Assembly (NCBI GenBank): GCA_963841695.1
Contig: CAWJDQ010000002.1
Location: 842,096 to 906,095 of the forward strand
DNA length: 64,000 nucleotides
Direction: 5' to 3'
DNA from: RYN-230 sp963841695
Lineage (GTDB): Bacteria; Actinomycetota; Actinomycetes; Streptosporangiales; Streptosporangiaceae
Shown piece after piece: positions 45,623-55,011 of the stretch (position 1 is its first letter; the number at the start of each line of letters is the position of its first letter). The notes beneath the pieces are model-generated. The model had not been told where the DNA came from and searched no databases. It saw only the letters and a program-made list of their open reading frames with translations. The translations under genes were made by a program, and so were the position numbers.

Positions 45623-46294
45623 TCACAAGACTGACGCCAGCCACTGCTGCGCGCTGGCGACGTGCACGGTGGACCAGGACCGGGCGACCTCCGGATCGTG
45701 CGAACTCAGCGCGTCCACGATGGCCCGGTGCTCGGCGAGCGTCCGCTGGGTCGACCCCTCCTGGGTCAGGCCGCGCCAGACCCGGGCCCGCGACGTCGGC
45801 CCGGACAGCGAATCGAGCAGTGAGGTGAGCACGCTGTTCCCCGAGCAGGCCGAGATCCGGTGGTGGAATTCCAGGTCGTTGGCGACCAGGTCCTCGACCT
45901 CAGGATCCGGGCCCAGGCTGTCCAGCAGGTCGTGCAGCCCGGCGACCTCGGCCGCCGAGATCCGGTCCGCGGCCATCGCCGCGGCCTCCGGCTCCAGGAT
46001 CCGCCGCACCTGGAGGAAGTCCAGCACGGTCCGGTCCCGGTGGAAGTCCACGATGAAGCTGAGCGCCTCGAGCAGCAGCGGCGGCTGCAGGCTGGTCACG
46101 TAGGTGCCGTCGCCGCGCCGCACGTCCAGGATGTTCATCAGCGACAGCGCCTTGACCGCCTCACGCAGCGAACTGCGGGACAGTCCGAGCTCAGCGGCCA
46201 GGTCCGCTTCCCGGGGCAGCCGGTCCCCGGCCCGCAGGGTGCCCGAGACGATCATGGCTTTGATCTTCTCGATGGCCTCGTCGGTCAGCGCCAC
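45623..46294 (-). CDS. FadR-type GntR regulator
   Basis: I chose GTG 46294 (VALTDEAIEKIKAMIVSGTL), seven bases after GGAGG; the long N-terminal extension of the open frame has no homology. 223 residues. The winged helix is RAGDRLPREADLAAELGLSR and SSLREAVKALSLMNILDVRR with GDGTYVTSL. The FCD effector domain has LLEALSFIVDFHRDRTVLDF, RRILEPEAAAMAADRISAAE, FHHRISACSGNSVLTSLLDS and TLAEHRAIVDALSSHD, with the Asp/His residues (DLEFHHRI, EHRAI) that bind a metal and an organic acid. It should respond to a carboxylate sugar acid or similar; no target is adjacent except possibly the G1-like gene. Confidence 0.92.
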   Translation of the reverse strand: MALTDEAIEKIKAMIVSGTLRAGDRLPREADLAAELGLSRSSLREAVKALSLMNILDVRRGDGTYVTSLQPPLLLEALSFIVDFHRDRTVLDFLQVRRILEPEAAAMAADRISAAEVAGLHDLLDSLGPDPEVEDLVANDLEFHHRISACSGNSVLTSLLDSLSGPTSRARVWRGLTQEGSTQRTLAEHRAIVDALSSHDPEVARSWSTVHVASAQQWLASVL

Positions 46295-46537
46295 AGCCGT
46301 CCTCCGTACCCGGCTGCCCACTGGGCCGCTGCCCGGGCCCGCTCGTCTCGACATCCCACACATCCGATGTCTAGCGCCGAGTATTCCACGGCGCGGCGGA
46401 TGCAGCGCACGAAGTGCCTGGCAGTGCGCCCGCGGCGGCCCCCGCGAGCCGGGAAACGCCCCGGCAGCGGGCGCGGACAAGACCCGCGCCGGGCGCGGCA
46501 CGCCGGAGCTGTCGCTGGCGCCTGATACCAAGGAGTC

Positions 46538-48706
46538 ATGGTTTCCGACCCTGGCCCGCCGGTGCCGGGCCCTGGCTCCCCGGCGCCCGGCCCTGGCCTC
46601 CGCGAGGAGGCGGAGCGCTGCCTCCGCGCGCTCGCCGGGCCGTCCGCGCGGCTCCGCGAGGATCAGTGGACCGCGATCCAGGCCCTGGCCCGCGACCGGC
46701 GCCGGGCGCTGGTCGTGCAGCGCACCGGGTGGGGCAAGTCGGCCGTGTACTTCGTCACCACGGCGCTGCTCCGGGCCCGGGACATGGGGCCGACCATCAT
46801 CATCTCGCCGCTGCTTGCCCTGATGCGCAACCAGATCGAGGCGGCGGCCCGGGCCGGGCTGCGGGCCCGGACCGTCAACTCAGCCAACATGGCCGACTGG
46901 GACGAGATCTACGCGGAGATCGCCGCGGGGTCCGTGGACCTGCTCCTGGTCAGCCCGGAGCGGCTCAACAACCCCGGCTTCCGCGACGCGGTCCTGCCCA
47001 AGCTCGCCGCCACCGCGGGCATGCTGGTCGTGGACGAGGCGCACTGCATCTCCGACTGGGGCCATGACTTCCGGCCTGACTACCGCCGGCTCCGTACCGT
47101 GCTGGAGAACCTGCCCGCCGGCGTCCCGGTGCTCGCCACCACGGCGACGGCGAACGCCCGGGTCACCCGGGACGTGGCCGAGCAGCTGGCCAGCGGGGCC
47201 GACGGCGAGGCGCTGGTGCTGCGCGGCCCGCTGGACCGGGAGAGCCTGTGCCTGGCCGTGGTGGAGTTGCGTGCCGCGCAGCAGCGCCTGGGCTGGCTGG
47301 CCGAGCACCTGGGCGAGCTGCCGGGGTCGGGCATCATCTACACGCTCACCGTCGCCGCGGCCCACGAGACCGCGGCCTTCCTCCGCGACCGGGGCCACGA
47401 GGTTCTGCCCTACACCGGCCGGGACGAGCAGGAGCAGCGGCTGGCCGCCGAGCGTGCCCTGCTCGACGGGGAGCTCAAGGCGCTGGTCGCGACCAGCGCC
47501 CTGGGCATGGGGTTCGACAAGCCCGACCTGGGCTTCGTGGTGCACCTGGGCGCGCCGCAGTCCCCGGTCGCCTACTACCAGCAGATCGGCCGGGCGGGCC
47601 GGGCCGTGCCCCGGGCCGACGTGGTCCTGCTGCCCGGGCCGGAGGACCGCGATATCTGGGCCTATTTCGCCTCGCTGGCCTTCCCGCCCGAGCCGCTGGT
47701 CCGGGCCACGCTCGGCGCGCTCGGCGAGGCGGCCGGCCCGCTGTCGTCGGGGGCGCTGGAGACCCGGGTCGACCTGAGCCGGGCCCGGCTGGAGATGATG
47801 CTCAAGGTCCTGGACGTGGACGGCGCGGTGCGCAAGGTCAGCGGCGGCTGGGTCGCCACCGGGCAGCCGTGGGCCTACGACGCCGAGCGCTACGCGACCG
47901 TGGCCGCGGAGCGCCACCGGGAGCAGCAGGCGATGCTCGGCTACCTGCGCACCCCGGGCTGCCGGCTGGAGTACCTGCGCCAGCAGCTGGACGATCCCGC
48001 GGCCGAGCCCTGCGGCCGGTGCGACAACTGCACCGGCCACTCCTGGCCTGCCGAGGTGTCCGCGGAAGGGGCCGAGCTGGCGCGGGCCCGGCTGCTCCGG
48101 CCCGGTATCGACATCAGCCCGCGCCGGATGTGGCCACCAGGCATGAAAGGCCTGGGGGTGGACGTGGCGGGCAAGATCCCGGCGGGGTTGTCGGCCGATA
48201 CCGGCCGGGCGCTGGGCCGCCTCACCGGCCTGGGCTGGGGGCCCCGGCTGCGCGCCCTGCTGGACGACCCCGGTGCTCCGGACGCGGACGGCCCGGTCCC
48301 CGACGATCTCGTCGCCGCGCTGGTCCAGGTCCTGGCCGCGTGGGACTGGGCGCAGCGCCCGGCCGGGGTGGTCACCCTGCCCAGCCGGACCCGGCCCCGG
48401 CTCATCTCCAGCCTGGGCGAGCGGATCGCGGAGATCGGGCGGCTGCCGTGGCTGGGCTCCCTGGAGTACGCGGGGAACGGCCCGGGGCCGCGGCAGTTCA
48501 ACAGCCCGCAGCGGCTCCAGGCGATCTGGCGGGAGCTGCGGGTCCCCGCGCCGCTGGCCGGCGCGGTGACCTCACTCGGCGGCCCGGTGCTGGCCATCGA
48601 CGACCGCATCGACAGCGGCTGGACCATGACCGTGGCGGCCAGGCTGCTCCGCGAGGCGGGGGCGCCCGGTGTGCTGCCCCTGGTGCTGGCCGCCGCGGCA
48701 GGCTGA
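46538..48706 (+). CDS. recQ: RecQ-family DNA helicase fused to a phosphoribosyltransferase-like domain
   Basis: 722 residues, unbroken. The helicase core has motif 0 (REDQWTAIQALARDRRRALV), Walker A QRTGWGKSAVYFV (61-68), DEAH (166-169), TTATANARVTRDVAEQL, ALGMGFDKPDLGFVVHLGAP and QQIGRAGR. The zinc module is CRLEYLRQQLDDPAAEPCGR with CDNC. Instead of an HRDC domain, the C-terminus (about 520-722) ends in GGPVLAIDDRIDSGWTMTVA, a PRPP-loop of the ComFC/type I phosphoribosyltransferase class. It unwinds DNA 3' to 5' at stalled forks; the role of the added domain is unknown. It is convergent with the MMPL gene. Confidence 0.9.
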   Translation: MVSDPGPPVPGPGSPAPGPGLREEAERCLRALAGPSARLREDQWTAIQALARDRRRALVVQRTGWGKSAVYFVTTALLRARDMGPTIIISPLLALMRNQIEAAARAGLRARTVNSANMADWDEIYAEIAAGSVDLLLVSPERLNNPGFRDAVLPKLAATAGMLVVDEAHCISDWGHDFRPDYRRLRTVLENLPAGVPVLATTATANARVTRDVAEQLASGADGEALVLRGPLDRESLCLAVVELRAAQQRLGWLAEHLGELPGSGIIYTLTVAAAHETAAFLRDRGHEVLPYTGRDEQEQRLAAERALLDGELKALVATSALGMGFDKPDLGFVVHLGAPQSPVAYYQQIGRAGRAVPRADVVLLPGPEDRDIWAYFASLAFPPEPLVRATLGALGEAAGPLSSGALETRVDLSRARLEMMLKVLDVDGAVRKVSGGWVATGQPWAYDAERYATVAAERHREQQAMLGYLRTPGCRLEYLRQQLDDPAAEPCGRCDNCTGHSWPAEVSAEGAELARARLLRPGIDISPRRMWPPGMKGLGVDVAGKIPAGLSADTGRALGRLTGLGWGPRLRALLDDPGAPDADGPVPDDLVAALVQVLAAWDWAQRPAGVVTLPSRTRPRLISSLGERIAEIGRLPWLGSLEYAGNGPGPRQFNSPQRLQAIWRELRVPAPLAGAVTSLGGPVLAIDDRIDSGWTMTVAARLLREAGAPGVLPLVLAAAAG

Positions 48707-48708
48707 CC

Positions 48709-50895
48709 TCAGGCCCGGGCGGGCTCGGCCGCGGGCGGCGCGGCTTCCTCCTCCCGGATCCCGTACGTGCGGTAGACGCGGCGCAGCGGGCCTGGCGCCC
48801 ACCAGTTCGCGCGGCCCAGCAGCCGCATGGTCGCGGGGACCAGCAGCACCCGGACGATGGTGGCGTTAACCACTAGGGCGACGATCATGCCCACGCCCAT
48901 CAGCTTGATGAACGTGATCCCGGACGCGGAGAACGCGCCGACCACGATCACCAGCAGGAACGCGAGGCTCGTGATCAGGCCCCCGGTCCGCTGCAGGCCG
49001 CTGGCCACCGCGGCGGTGTTGTCCCCGGTCACGTCGTACCGCTCGCGGATCCGGGAGAGCAGGAACACCTCGTAGTCCATGGACAGCCCGAAGATGATGG
49101 CCAGCATCAGGATGGGCATGGACGGGTCGATGGTGCCGGTCGGGGTGAAGCGCAGCAGCCCGGACAGGTGCCCCTCCTGGAAGATCCAGACGACCACGCC
49201 GAACGTGGCCGACAGGGACAGCACGTTCATCACGATGGCCTTGAGCGGCAGGACCACCGAGCCGAACGCCAGGAACAGCAGCACGAACGTGGCCAGGCAT
49301 ATGACGAGTGCCATCCAGGGCAGCGTGTGGCCCAGGCTGGACAGTTCGTCCACCAGCTGCGCGGTCACGCCGCCCACGTAGGCGTGACCGCCAGCCGGTG
49401 GCGGCACCGCCCGGGCCGCCGTCACGATGTCCCGCGCCGCGGCCGAGTACGGATCGGCGGCGTACCGCAGGTCCACCCGGGCGATGTCGCCCCGCACCCC
49501 GGTCAGCACGGCCGACGAGACCCCGGGCACCCGGTCCAGGCGGCGCACGTAGCCGGCCAGCGCCGATCGCTGGGCCGGGGCGGTGGCCCGGCCGGGCAGC
49601 CGGGTGAGCACCTCGATGGGGCTGGACGGGTTGCCGGGGAAGTCACGGTTCAGCGCCTCGGTGACCACCCGGGCCGGGGCGCCCGCGGGCAGGGCCCGCG
49701 CGTCGGTGCCGCCCCAGGTGATCGACCGGAACGGGGCCGCCAGGGTCAGCAGCACCAGCAGGATCACCACCACGTAGGCCACGGGCCGGCGCATCACGCT
49801 GCGGGCGATCCGGTACCAGGCCCCGCTCTGCTCGCCGGGGGGCGGGCGCAGCACGCGGCGCCGCACCCGCAACGCGTTCACCCGGGGGCCGAGCACGCCG
49901 AGCAGCGCGGGCAGCACGGTCAGCGCGGCGAGCATGTCCACGCCGACGGTGGCCACCCCCCCATAGCCCATCGAGCGCAGGAACGTCTCCGGGAACAGCA
50001 TCAGGCTGGCCAGCGCGGCGGCCACGGTGATGCCGGAGACCGCCACGGTGCGGCCCGCGGTGGCGACGGTGGCGGCCACCGCGTCCGCGGTGCTGTCCTG
50101 CCGGTGCAGTTCCTCGCGGAACCGGCTCACCATGAACAGGCCATAGTCGATGGCCAGGCCCAGGCCGAGGATCGTGGTGATGTTGATGGAGTAGACGGAC
50201 ACGCCGGTCACCAGGGTCAGCAGCCGGAGCGCGGTGAAGGAGCCCAGGATGGCGAGGCCGCCGATGGCCAGGGGCAGGCTGGCCGCGGCCAGGCTGCCGA
50301 AGATCGCCAGCAGCAGGATGAGCAGCACGGGCAGGGAGATGCCCTCAGCGCGGCTGATGTCCGAGGTGACCTGCTTGTTGATCGCCGACATGGTGGGCAC
50401 CTGGCCGCCCACCTCAGTGGACAGGCCCGGCGCGGACAGCCGTCCCTCGATCGCCTGGTAGTTCGTGGTCCGGGCCGAGTCCGTGCCGCCGGCGAGTTCC
50501 AGGACGGCGTAGGTGACGTGGCCGCCCGCGCCGGCGAACTGGGGTGAGCGGGCGGACCAGTAGGTCACGGCCGACCGCACGTCGCGGCGGGGCAGCGCGG
50601 CCAGGGTCCTGGTCACGGCCGCCCGGAAGGCGGCGTCGCGCACGGTGAGCCGGGGGCTGGAGTACAGCACCACGACGTCTGCGGTGTCGCGGCCGAAGGC
50701 CCGGGTGGCGAGGTCGCTTTCCTGCTGGCTCTGGCTGCCGGGGGCGGTGAAGCCCCCCGCGGACTGCAGGGCGCCGAACACCCCCGTCCCCCAGACCGCG
50801 GCGGCCGCGACCGCGATCCCGGCGAGAACGAGGACCAGCCGCCGCCGCGCGTAGACCACGCGCCCCCATGACTCGAACATCGGGCCCTCCGGCAC
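48709..50895 (-). CDS. MMPL/RND-family transporter
   Basis: 728 residues, unbroken, with about 12 membrane helices in two repeats. After a first helix (RLVLVLAGIAVAAAAVWGTG) comes an exterior loop, then the permease core LGLGLAIDYGLFMVSRFREE with the essential Asp-Tyr pair, mirrored by MLAIIFGLSMDYEVFLLSRI in the second half. Actinobacterial MMPL proteins export lipids, pigments or antibiotics using the proton gradient. It is divergent from a TetR regulator whose binding region (50931-50999) lies between them, so induction by the exported compound is likely. The short C-terminus lacks the long tail of mycobacterial MmpL3. Confidence 0.92.
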   Translation of the reverse strand: MPEGPMFESWGRVVYARRRLVLVLAGIAVAAAAVWGTGVFGALQSAGGFTAPGSQSQQESDLATRAFGRDTADVVVLYSSPRLTVRDAAFRAAVTRTLAALPRRDVRSAVTYWSARSPQFAGAGGHVTYAVLELAGGTDSARTTNYQAIEGRLSAPGLSTEVGGQVPTMSAINKQVTSDISRAEGISLPVLLILLLAIFGSLAAASLPLAIGGLAILGSFTALRLLTLVTGVSVYSINITTILGLGLAIDYGLFMVSRFREELHRQDSTADAVAATVATAGRTVAVSGITVAAALASLMLFPETFLRSMGYGGVATVGVDMLAALTVLPALLGVLGPRVNALRVRRRVLRPPPGEQSGAWYRIARSVMRRPVAYVVVILLVLLTLAAPFRSITWGGTDARALPAGAPARVVTEALNRDFPGNPSSPIEVLTRLPGRATAPAQRSALAGYVRRLDRVPGVSSAVLTGVRGDIARVDLRYAADPYSAAARDIVTAARAVPPPAGGHAYVGGVTAQLVDELSSLGHTLPWMALVICLATFVLLFLAFGSVVLPLKAIVMNVLSLSATFGVVVWIFQEGHLSGLLRFTPTGTIDPSMPILMLAIIFGLSMDYEVFLLSRIRERYDVTGDNTAAVASGLQRTGGLITSLAFLLVIVVGAFSASGITFIKLMGVGMIVALVVNATIVRVLLVPATMRLLGRANWWAPGPLRRVYRTYGIREEEAAPPAAEPARA

Positions 50896-50930
50896 CTAAG
50901 CTGCTACCAGGGATCACATCCGTGAACACC

Positions 50931-50999
50931 GTAAACTGCTAATAGCGTTAACCTTGCATACGCCGTTTACGACTGTCAAGACTGTTAACCTCGCGGTTA
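50931..50999. promoter_or_regulatory. TetR-type operator region between the MMPL and TetR genes
   Basis: Four related half-sites lie in 70 bp: GTAAAC (50931), GTTAAC (50947), GTTTAC (50965) and the 5-4-5 inverted repeat TAACC-TCGC-GGTTA (50986-50999). The block is much more AT-rich than its surroundings and would cover both divergent promoters. Confidence 0.6.
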
Positions 51000-51054
51000 C
51001 CCTGGTGCCAGCCGGGCTCTCAGGAAAGCCCCGGCCGGAGAGTCAGGAGGGCCC

Positions 51055-51771
51055 GTGGCCGAGACGCTGAGCAGGCGCGATCGCGTCCGCGCGGAGACGA
51101 CCGCGGAGATCAAGCAGACCGCCCGCCAGATCCTGGTGACGCAAGGCCCGGAGGCGGTCACGCTGCGCGCCATCGCCCGGGAGATGGGCATGACCGCCCC
51201 GGCGCTGTACCGGTACTTCGGCAGCCACGAGGACCTGATCCGGCACGTGGTCGGGGACATCTTCAGCGAGATAGGCGCCGGGATCGAGGAGGCGATCGAG
51301 GCCGCCGGGGACGGCATGACGGACAAGATGATCGCGGCCTGCCGCGAGTTCCGCCGCTGGGGGCTGGGGCACAAGGCGGAGTTCGGGATGCTGTTCGGCA
51401 GCCCGCTGCCGACTCTGGAGGCCGCCCACGACGATGTGGTCGCCGAGTGCGCGGCCAGATTCAGCGGGGTGTTCTTCGCGCTCTTCTACGAGCTGTGGCG
51501 TAAGCAGCCGTTCCCCATCCCGGATGACGAGGAGATCGACCCCGCCCTGCGCGCGCAGCTGGCCGGGTACCGGGACGGGCTCGGCGTGGACCTGCCGCTC
51601 GGCGCCGGGCTGACCTTCCTGCGCTGCTGGGTCCGCTTGTACGGGATGGTCAGCCTGGAGGTGTTCGGCCACCTGCATTTCGCCCTGGCCGACGCCGAGC
51701 CGATGTTCGAGATCACGCTGGCCGAGCTGGCCAGGCTGGTCAACCTGGAGTACCCAGCCCCCCGTCCCTGA
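51055..51771 (+). CDS. TetR-family transcriptional regulator
   Basis: 238 residues from a GTG with a GGAGGG site. The helix-turn-helix is EIKQTARQILVTQGPEAVTL, RAIAREMGMTAPALYRYFGS, HEDLIRHVV. The ligand domain is the TetR_C_13-like type (EFRRWGLGHKAEFGMLFGSP, then LGAGLTFLRCWVRLYGMVSL). It should repress the MMPL gene and itself through the half-sites at 50931-50999 and release on binding a small ligand. The downstream ECF sigma gene begins 11 bp later and may be co-transcribed. Confidence 0.92.
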   Translation: MAETLSRRDRVRAETTAEIKQTARQILVTQGPEAVTLRAIAREMGMTAPALYRYFGSHEDLIRHVVGDIFSEIGAGIEEAIEAAGDGMTDKMIAACREFRRWGLGHKAEFGMLFGSPLPTLEAAHDDVVAECAARFSGVFFALFYELWRKQPFPIPDDEEIDPALRAQLAGYRDGLGVDLPLGAGLTFLRCWVRLYGMVSLEVFGHLHFALADAEPMFEITLAELARLVNLEYPAPRP

Positions 51772-51782
51772 GGCCGGCCGCC

Positions 51783-52778
51783 GTGGCCACGACGCGGCCT
51801 GGCCGGGCCACGCCGCCGTGCGCGCGCCATGATAGGCCGGTGGAGTTCGAGCCGTACCGGGGTGAGCTGGTGGTGTTCTGCTACCGGATGGTGGGCTCGT
51901 TCCACGAGGCCGAGGACCTGGTGCAGGAGACGATGCTGCGGGCGTGGACGGCCCGCGACCGCTACGACCGCACCCGGGCGTCCGTACGGACCTGGCTGTA
52001 CCGGATCGCCGCCAACGTCTGCCTTACCGCGCTGAAGGGGCGCCCGCGGCGGCCGTTGCCGTCCGGGCTGGGCGCGCCGGGCGACGACCCCGGGGCGCCG
52101 CTCACGCCGGACTTCGGCATCCCCTGGCTGCAGCCGTTTCCCGACGCGCGATACGACACGGAGACCCGGGCGGACGTGCGGCTCGCGCTGGTGGCGGCGA
52201 TGCAGCTCCTGCCACCCCGGCAGCGGGCCGTGCTCGTGCTCCGCGAGGTACTCCAGTTCAGTGCCGCCGAGGTGGCCGTGCAGCTCGGGACCACGGTCAG
52301 CGCGGTCAACAGCGCCCTGCAGCGGGCCCGCGCTGCCCTCGCGCAGGCGCCCGACGCAGGCGAGGTCACTGAACCGGACGATCCCGGGGTGCGCGCGGTG
52401 ATCGGACGGTACGTGCGGGCGTTCGAGGCCGCCGATGTCCCGGCCCTGGTGCGGCTGCTCGCCGATGAGGCGGTCCTGGAGATGCCGCCGGTGCCGTTGT
52501 GGTACCGGGGCCGCCGCGACTACGGCCTGTTCATGCACCGCGTGTTCCAGGCGCGCGGGCCGGGCTGGGTCATGCGGCAGCTCACCGCCAACGGCCAGCC
52601 CGCGCTCGCTGCGTACGCGCCAGAGCCCGGCGGCGGGCACCGGCTGCACACGCTCCAGGTCCTCACGGTCACCGGCGGCCGGATCGCATGCAACGTCGTG
52701 TTCGCCGATCCGCGCGTGTTCGAGGCGTTTGACCTGCCCGCGCAGATTTCCCGGGCGCAATCCCGCCGGCCGCGATGA
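51783..52778 (+). CDS. ECF sigma factor, SigG/SigX5 type, with SnoaL-like domain (second copy)
   Basis: 331 residues from GTG 51783; GTG 51840 (VEFEPYRGELVVFCYRMVGS) is an equally good start and gives the usual N-terminus. Region 2: FHEAEDLVQETMLRAW, RTWLYRIAANVCLTALKG. Linker IPWLQPFPDARYD. Region 4: LPPRQRAVLVLREVLQFSAA with VQLGTTVSAVNSALQRARAA. The SnoaL-like C-domain has IGRYVRAFEAADVPALVRLL and VLEMPPVPLWYRGRRDYGLF. It is a paralogue of 11658-12677. It is followed 56 bp later by a small reductase, the same arrangement as the first copy with its SDR. Confidence 0.92.
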   Translation: MATTRPGRATPPCARHDRPVEFEPYRGELVVFCYRMVGSFHEAEDLVQETMLRAWTARDRYDRTRASVRTWLYRIAANVCLTALKGRPRRPLPSGLGAPGDDPGAPLTPDFGIPWLQPFPDARYDTETRADVRLALVAAMQLLPPRQRAVLVLREVLQFSAAEVAVQLGTTVSAVNSALQRARAALAQAPDAGEVTEPDDPGVRAVIGRYVRAFEAADVPALVRLLADEAVLEMPPVPLWYRGRRDYGLFMHRVFQARGPGWVMRQLTANGQPALAAYAPEPGGGHRLHTLQVLTVTGGRIACNVVFADPRVFEAFDLPAQISRAQSRRPR

Positions 52779-52834
52779 GCCGGGCCGGTGCCGCCGGTAC
52801 GTACGGGTGAGCATCGGCTGAAGGGAAACTCATC

Positions 52835-53391
52835 GTGAGCGTCATCGTCGTTCAGTTCATCACCCTGGACGGGGTCGTGTCCGACCCCGACGGATCCGAC
52901 GGCACGCCGGCCGGCGGCTGGGCGTTCCGGCACGGCCCCGAGACGGTCGCCGGGGACAAGTTCCGGCTCGGCAGCGTCCTGGACCACGGGGTCATGCTGC
53001 TGGGGCGGACCACCTGGCAGTTGTTCTCGCGGCTGTGGCCGGGACGCGACGACCCGTTCTCCGCGCGGATGAACGCCGCCCCGAAACGGGTCGCCTCCCG
53101 CACGCTGACCGACCTGTCGGCGTGGTCGAACTCCCAGGTCATCAGCGGCGACATCGCCGGCGCCGTGCAGCGCGAGCAGCGCGATGTGATCATCATCGGC
53201 AGCCTGAGCGTCGTGCGCGCGTTGATGGCCCGGGACCTGATCGATGAGTACCGGCTGCTGACCTTCCCCACCATCCTCGGCACCGGCGAGCGACTCTTCC
53301 CCGCCGGCGGCCCCCCGCGCACCTGGAGTGCCTGTCGGCCGGGCAGGCCGGCGCCGCCGTGCTCGCCCGGTACCGCAGGGCAGCACGATGA
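52835..53391 (+). CDS. Dihydrofolate reductase-fold protein, one frame change at the end
   Basis: GTG 52835 follows AAGGGAAAC. The RibD_C-type fold is seen in VVQFITLDGVVSDPDGSDGT, VMLLGRTTWQLFSRLWPGRD, AAPKRVASRTLTDLSAWSNS, VIIIGSLSVVRALMARDLID and EYRLLTFPTILGTGERLF. A shift near 53315 restores PAHLECLSAGQAGAAVLARY, the family's usual ending, with stop TGA at 53389-53391. It should bind NADPH; its substrate is unknown. It is probably in one operon with the ECF factor upstream. The shorter relative at 2044-2748 shares the fold but only distant sequence. Confidence 0.85.
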
Positions 53392-53496
53392 CCGCCCGCC
53401 TTCCCGGCCGGGGGTATCGCGGCGTTCGGCCTCGGCCCCTCGGACCCGGAGACCGCACGAAAGCTCGTCAAGCCTGGCCCATTTCCCTGACTGGCG

Positions 53497-55011
53497 TCAG
53501 CCATGCACGAGGTGGTGGGAACAGCCACAGTCCCGGGCCCGTAACCACCGGGCACGGGCGTTGACCTCGGAGAGCGGCACGGCGACCTCCTCCAGTGGTT
53601 TGCCCTGTGCGTCGATGCCGAAGGCGATCTCGACCAGCCCGCCGATGATCATTATGCCGCCGCCGACGAGGTAGCCGATGGTGAGGCCGGTCCGGCTCTG
53701 GCCGTTGCCGATCAGCCAGCCGTAGAACACGGGCCCGATTGCGCCGACGATCTGGGCGATGGCGAAGAACACGGCCAGGGCCTCGGCCCGGATTTCGATC
53801 GGGAAGATCTCACTCACGGTCAGGTAGCCGGCGCTGGCCCCCGCCGAGGCGAAGAAGAACACCACGATCCAGATGAACGTCTGGCCTGCCGCGTGCAGCA
53901 CGCCCGCGTCGAACAGCCAGGCGCTGACGGTCAGCATCACCCCGGAGATCAGGTACGTGCCCGAGATCATCTTCTTCCGGCCCAGGCTGTCGAACAGGTG
54001 CCCGAGCAGCAGTGGGCCGGCCAGGTTGCCGACCGCGAACGCCAGGCCGTACAGCGGAACGGCGTCGTTGCTGACGTGGTAGAACTTCGTCAGCACCAGG
54101 GCGTAGGTGAAGAAGATGGCGTTGTACAGGAACGACTGAGTGATCATCAGCGTCGCGCCCAGGATGGCCCGCTGCGGATACCGGCGGAAGGCGACCCGCA
54201 GCAGCGTCAGGTACCCGTATCGCTTCTGCGGCCGGATGATGATGGCGGCGCTCTCCGGGACCGGGAGAAGTTGCTGGCCGTCCCGGGCCGCGACATCCTC
54301 GATGCGCCGCATCTCCTCCTCGGCCGCCCGCACCAGCCCGTGCGTGATCAGCCACCGCGGGCTTTCCGGCAGGTTGCGCCGGACGTACAGGATGACGATG
54401 GCCAAGGCCGGACCGACCAGGAACGCGATCCGCCAGCCGATGCTGGTCCGCAGCGAGTTCAGCAGCAGGAACGTGACGAACGTGCCCATGATCGCGCCGA
54501 GCCAGTACGTGCCGTTGATCCAGACGTCGGTGCGGCCGCGGTAGCGGGCCGGCATCATCTCGTCGATCGCTGAGTTGATCGCCGAGTACTCACCACCGAT
54601 GCCCAGGCCAGCGATGATCCGGGTCGCATAGAGATAGACAATCCACCCCGTCCCCTTCGGGGTGAGCGCGGTCAGGCTGGTGCCGACCAGGAACACGGCC
54701 AGCGTCCACATGAACAGCTTGCGGCGCCCGAGCTTGTCGGACATCCTGCCGAACACCAGCGCGCCGATTACCTCGCCGACCAGGTACAGGGTGCCGATCG
54801 ACGCGGCCTGCGTGGTGGACAGGCCCAGGGTAGTGCGCTGGGTCAGCTTACTGGCGACCGAGCTGGCGATCGTGATGGACAGGCCATCCAGAACCCAGGC
54901 GGTGCCTAGACCCAGCACCAGGCGGGTGTGGAACGGCGACCAGCGCAGCCGGTCCAGGCGGGCTGGGATCGTGCTGCGGATGGGCTGCTGCGCTGTCGTG
55001 AGGGTGCTCAT
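53497..55011 (-). CDS. MFS transporter (metabolite:H+ / sugar porter type)
   Basis: I chose ATG 55011 (MSTLTTAQQPIRSTIPARL), whose ATGA overlaps the stop of the universal stress protein gene; the frame extends to 55056 without support. 504 residues and 12 helices. The MFS signature between helices 2 and 3 is GALVFGRMSDKLGRRKLFMW, the helix 4-5 region LYATRIIAGLGIGGEYSAIN, then PESPRWLITHG at the central loop, and LLLGHLFDSLGRKKMISGT in the second half. These are marks of the SP/MHS branch that imports sugars or organic acids by proton symport. The C-terminus is Arg-rich. Convergent with the reductase gene. Confidence 0.9.
   Translation of the reverse strand: MSTLTTAQQPIRSTIPARLDRLRWSPFHTRLVLGLGTAWVLDGLSITIASSVASKLTQRTTLGLSTTQAASIGTLYLVGEVIGALVFGRMSDKLGRRKLFMWTLAVFLVGTSLTALTPKGTGWIVYLYATRIIAGLGIGGEYSAINSAIDEMMPARYRGRTDVWINGTYWLGAIMGTFVTFLLLNSLRTSIGWRIAFLVGPALAIVILYVRRNLPESPRWLITHGLVRAAEEEMRRIEDVAARDGQQLLPVPESAAIIIRPQKRYGYLTLLRVAFRRYPQRAILGATLMITQSFLYNAIFFTYALVLTKFYHVSNDAVPLYGLAFAVGNLAGPLLLGHLFDSLGRKKMISGTYLISGVMLTVSAWLFDAGVLHAAGQTFIWIVVFFFASAGASAGYLTVSEIFPIEIRAEALAVFFAIAQIVGAIGPVFYGWLIGNGQSRTGLTIGYLVGGGIMIIGGLVEIAFGIDAQGKPLEEVAVPLSEVNARARWLRARDCGCSHHLVHG

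Noticed and set aside
45441..46103. Plus-strand gene from the ATG at 45441
   Set aside because: It overlaps the FadR-type regulator in antisense, has Arg/Ser-rich composition and no motif.
48709..50547. Long plus-strand frame under the MMPL gene
   Set aside because: His/Gln/Arg-rich shadow; the minus strand has complete MMPL motifs.
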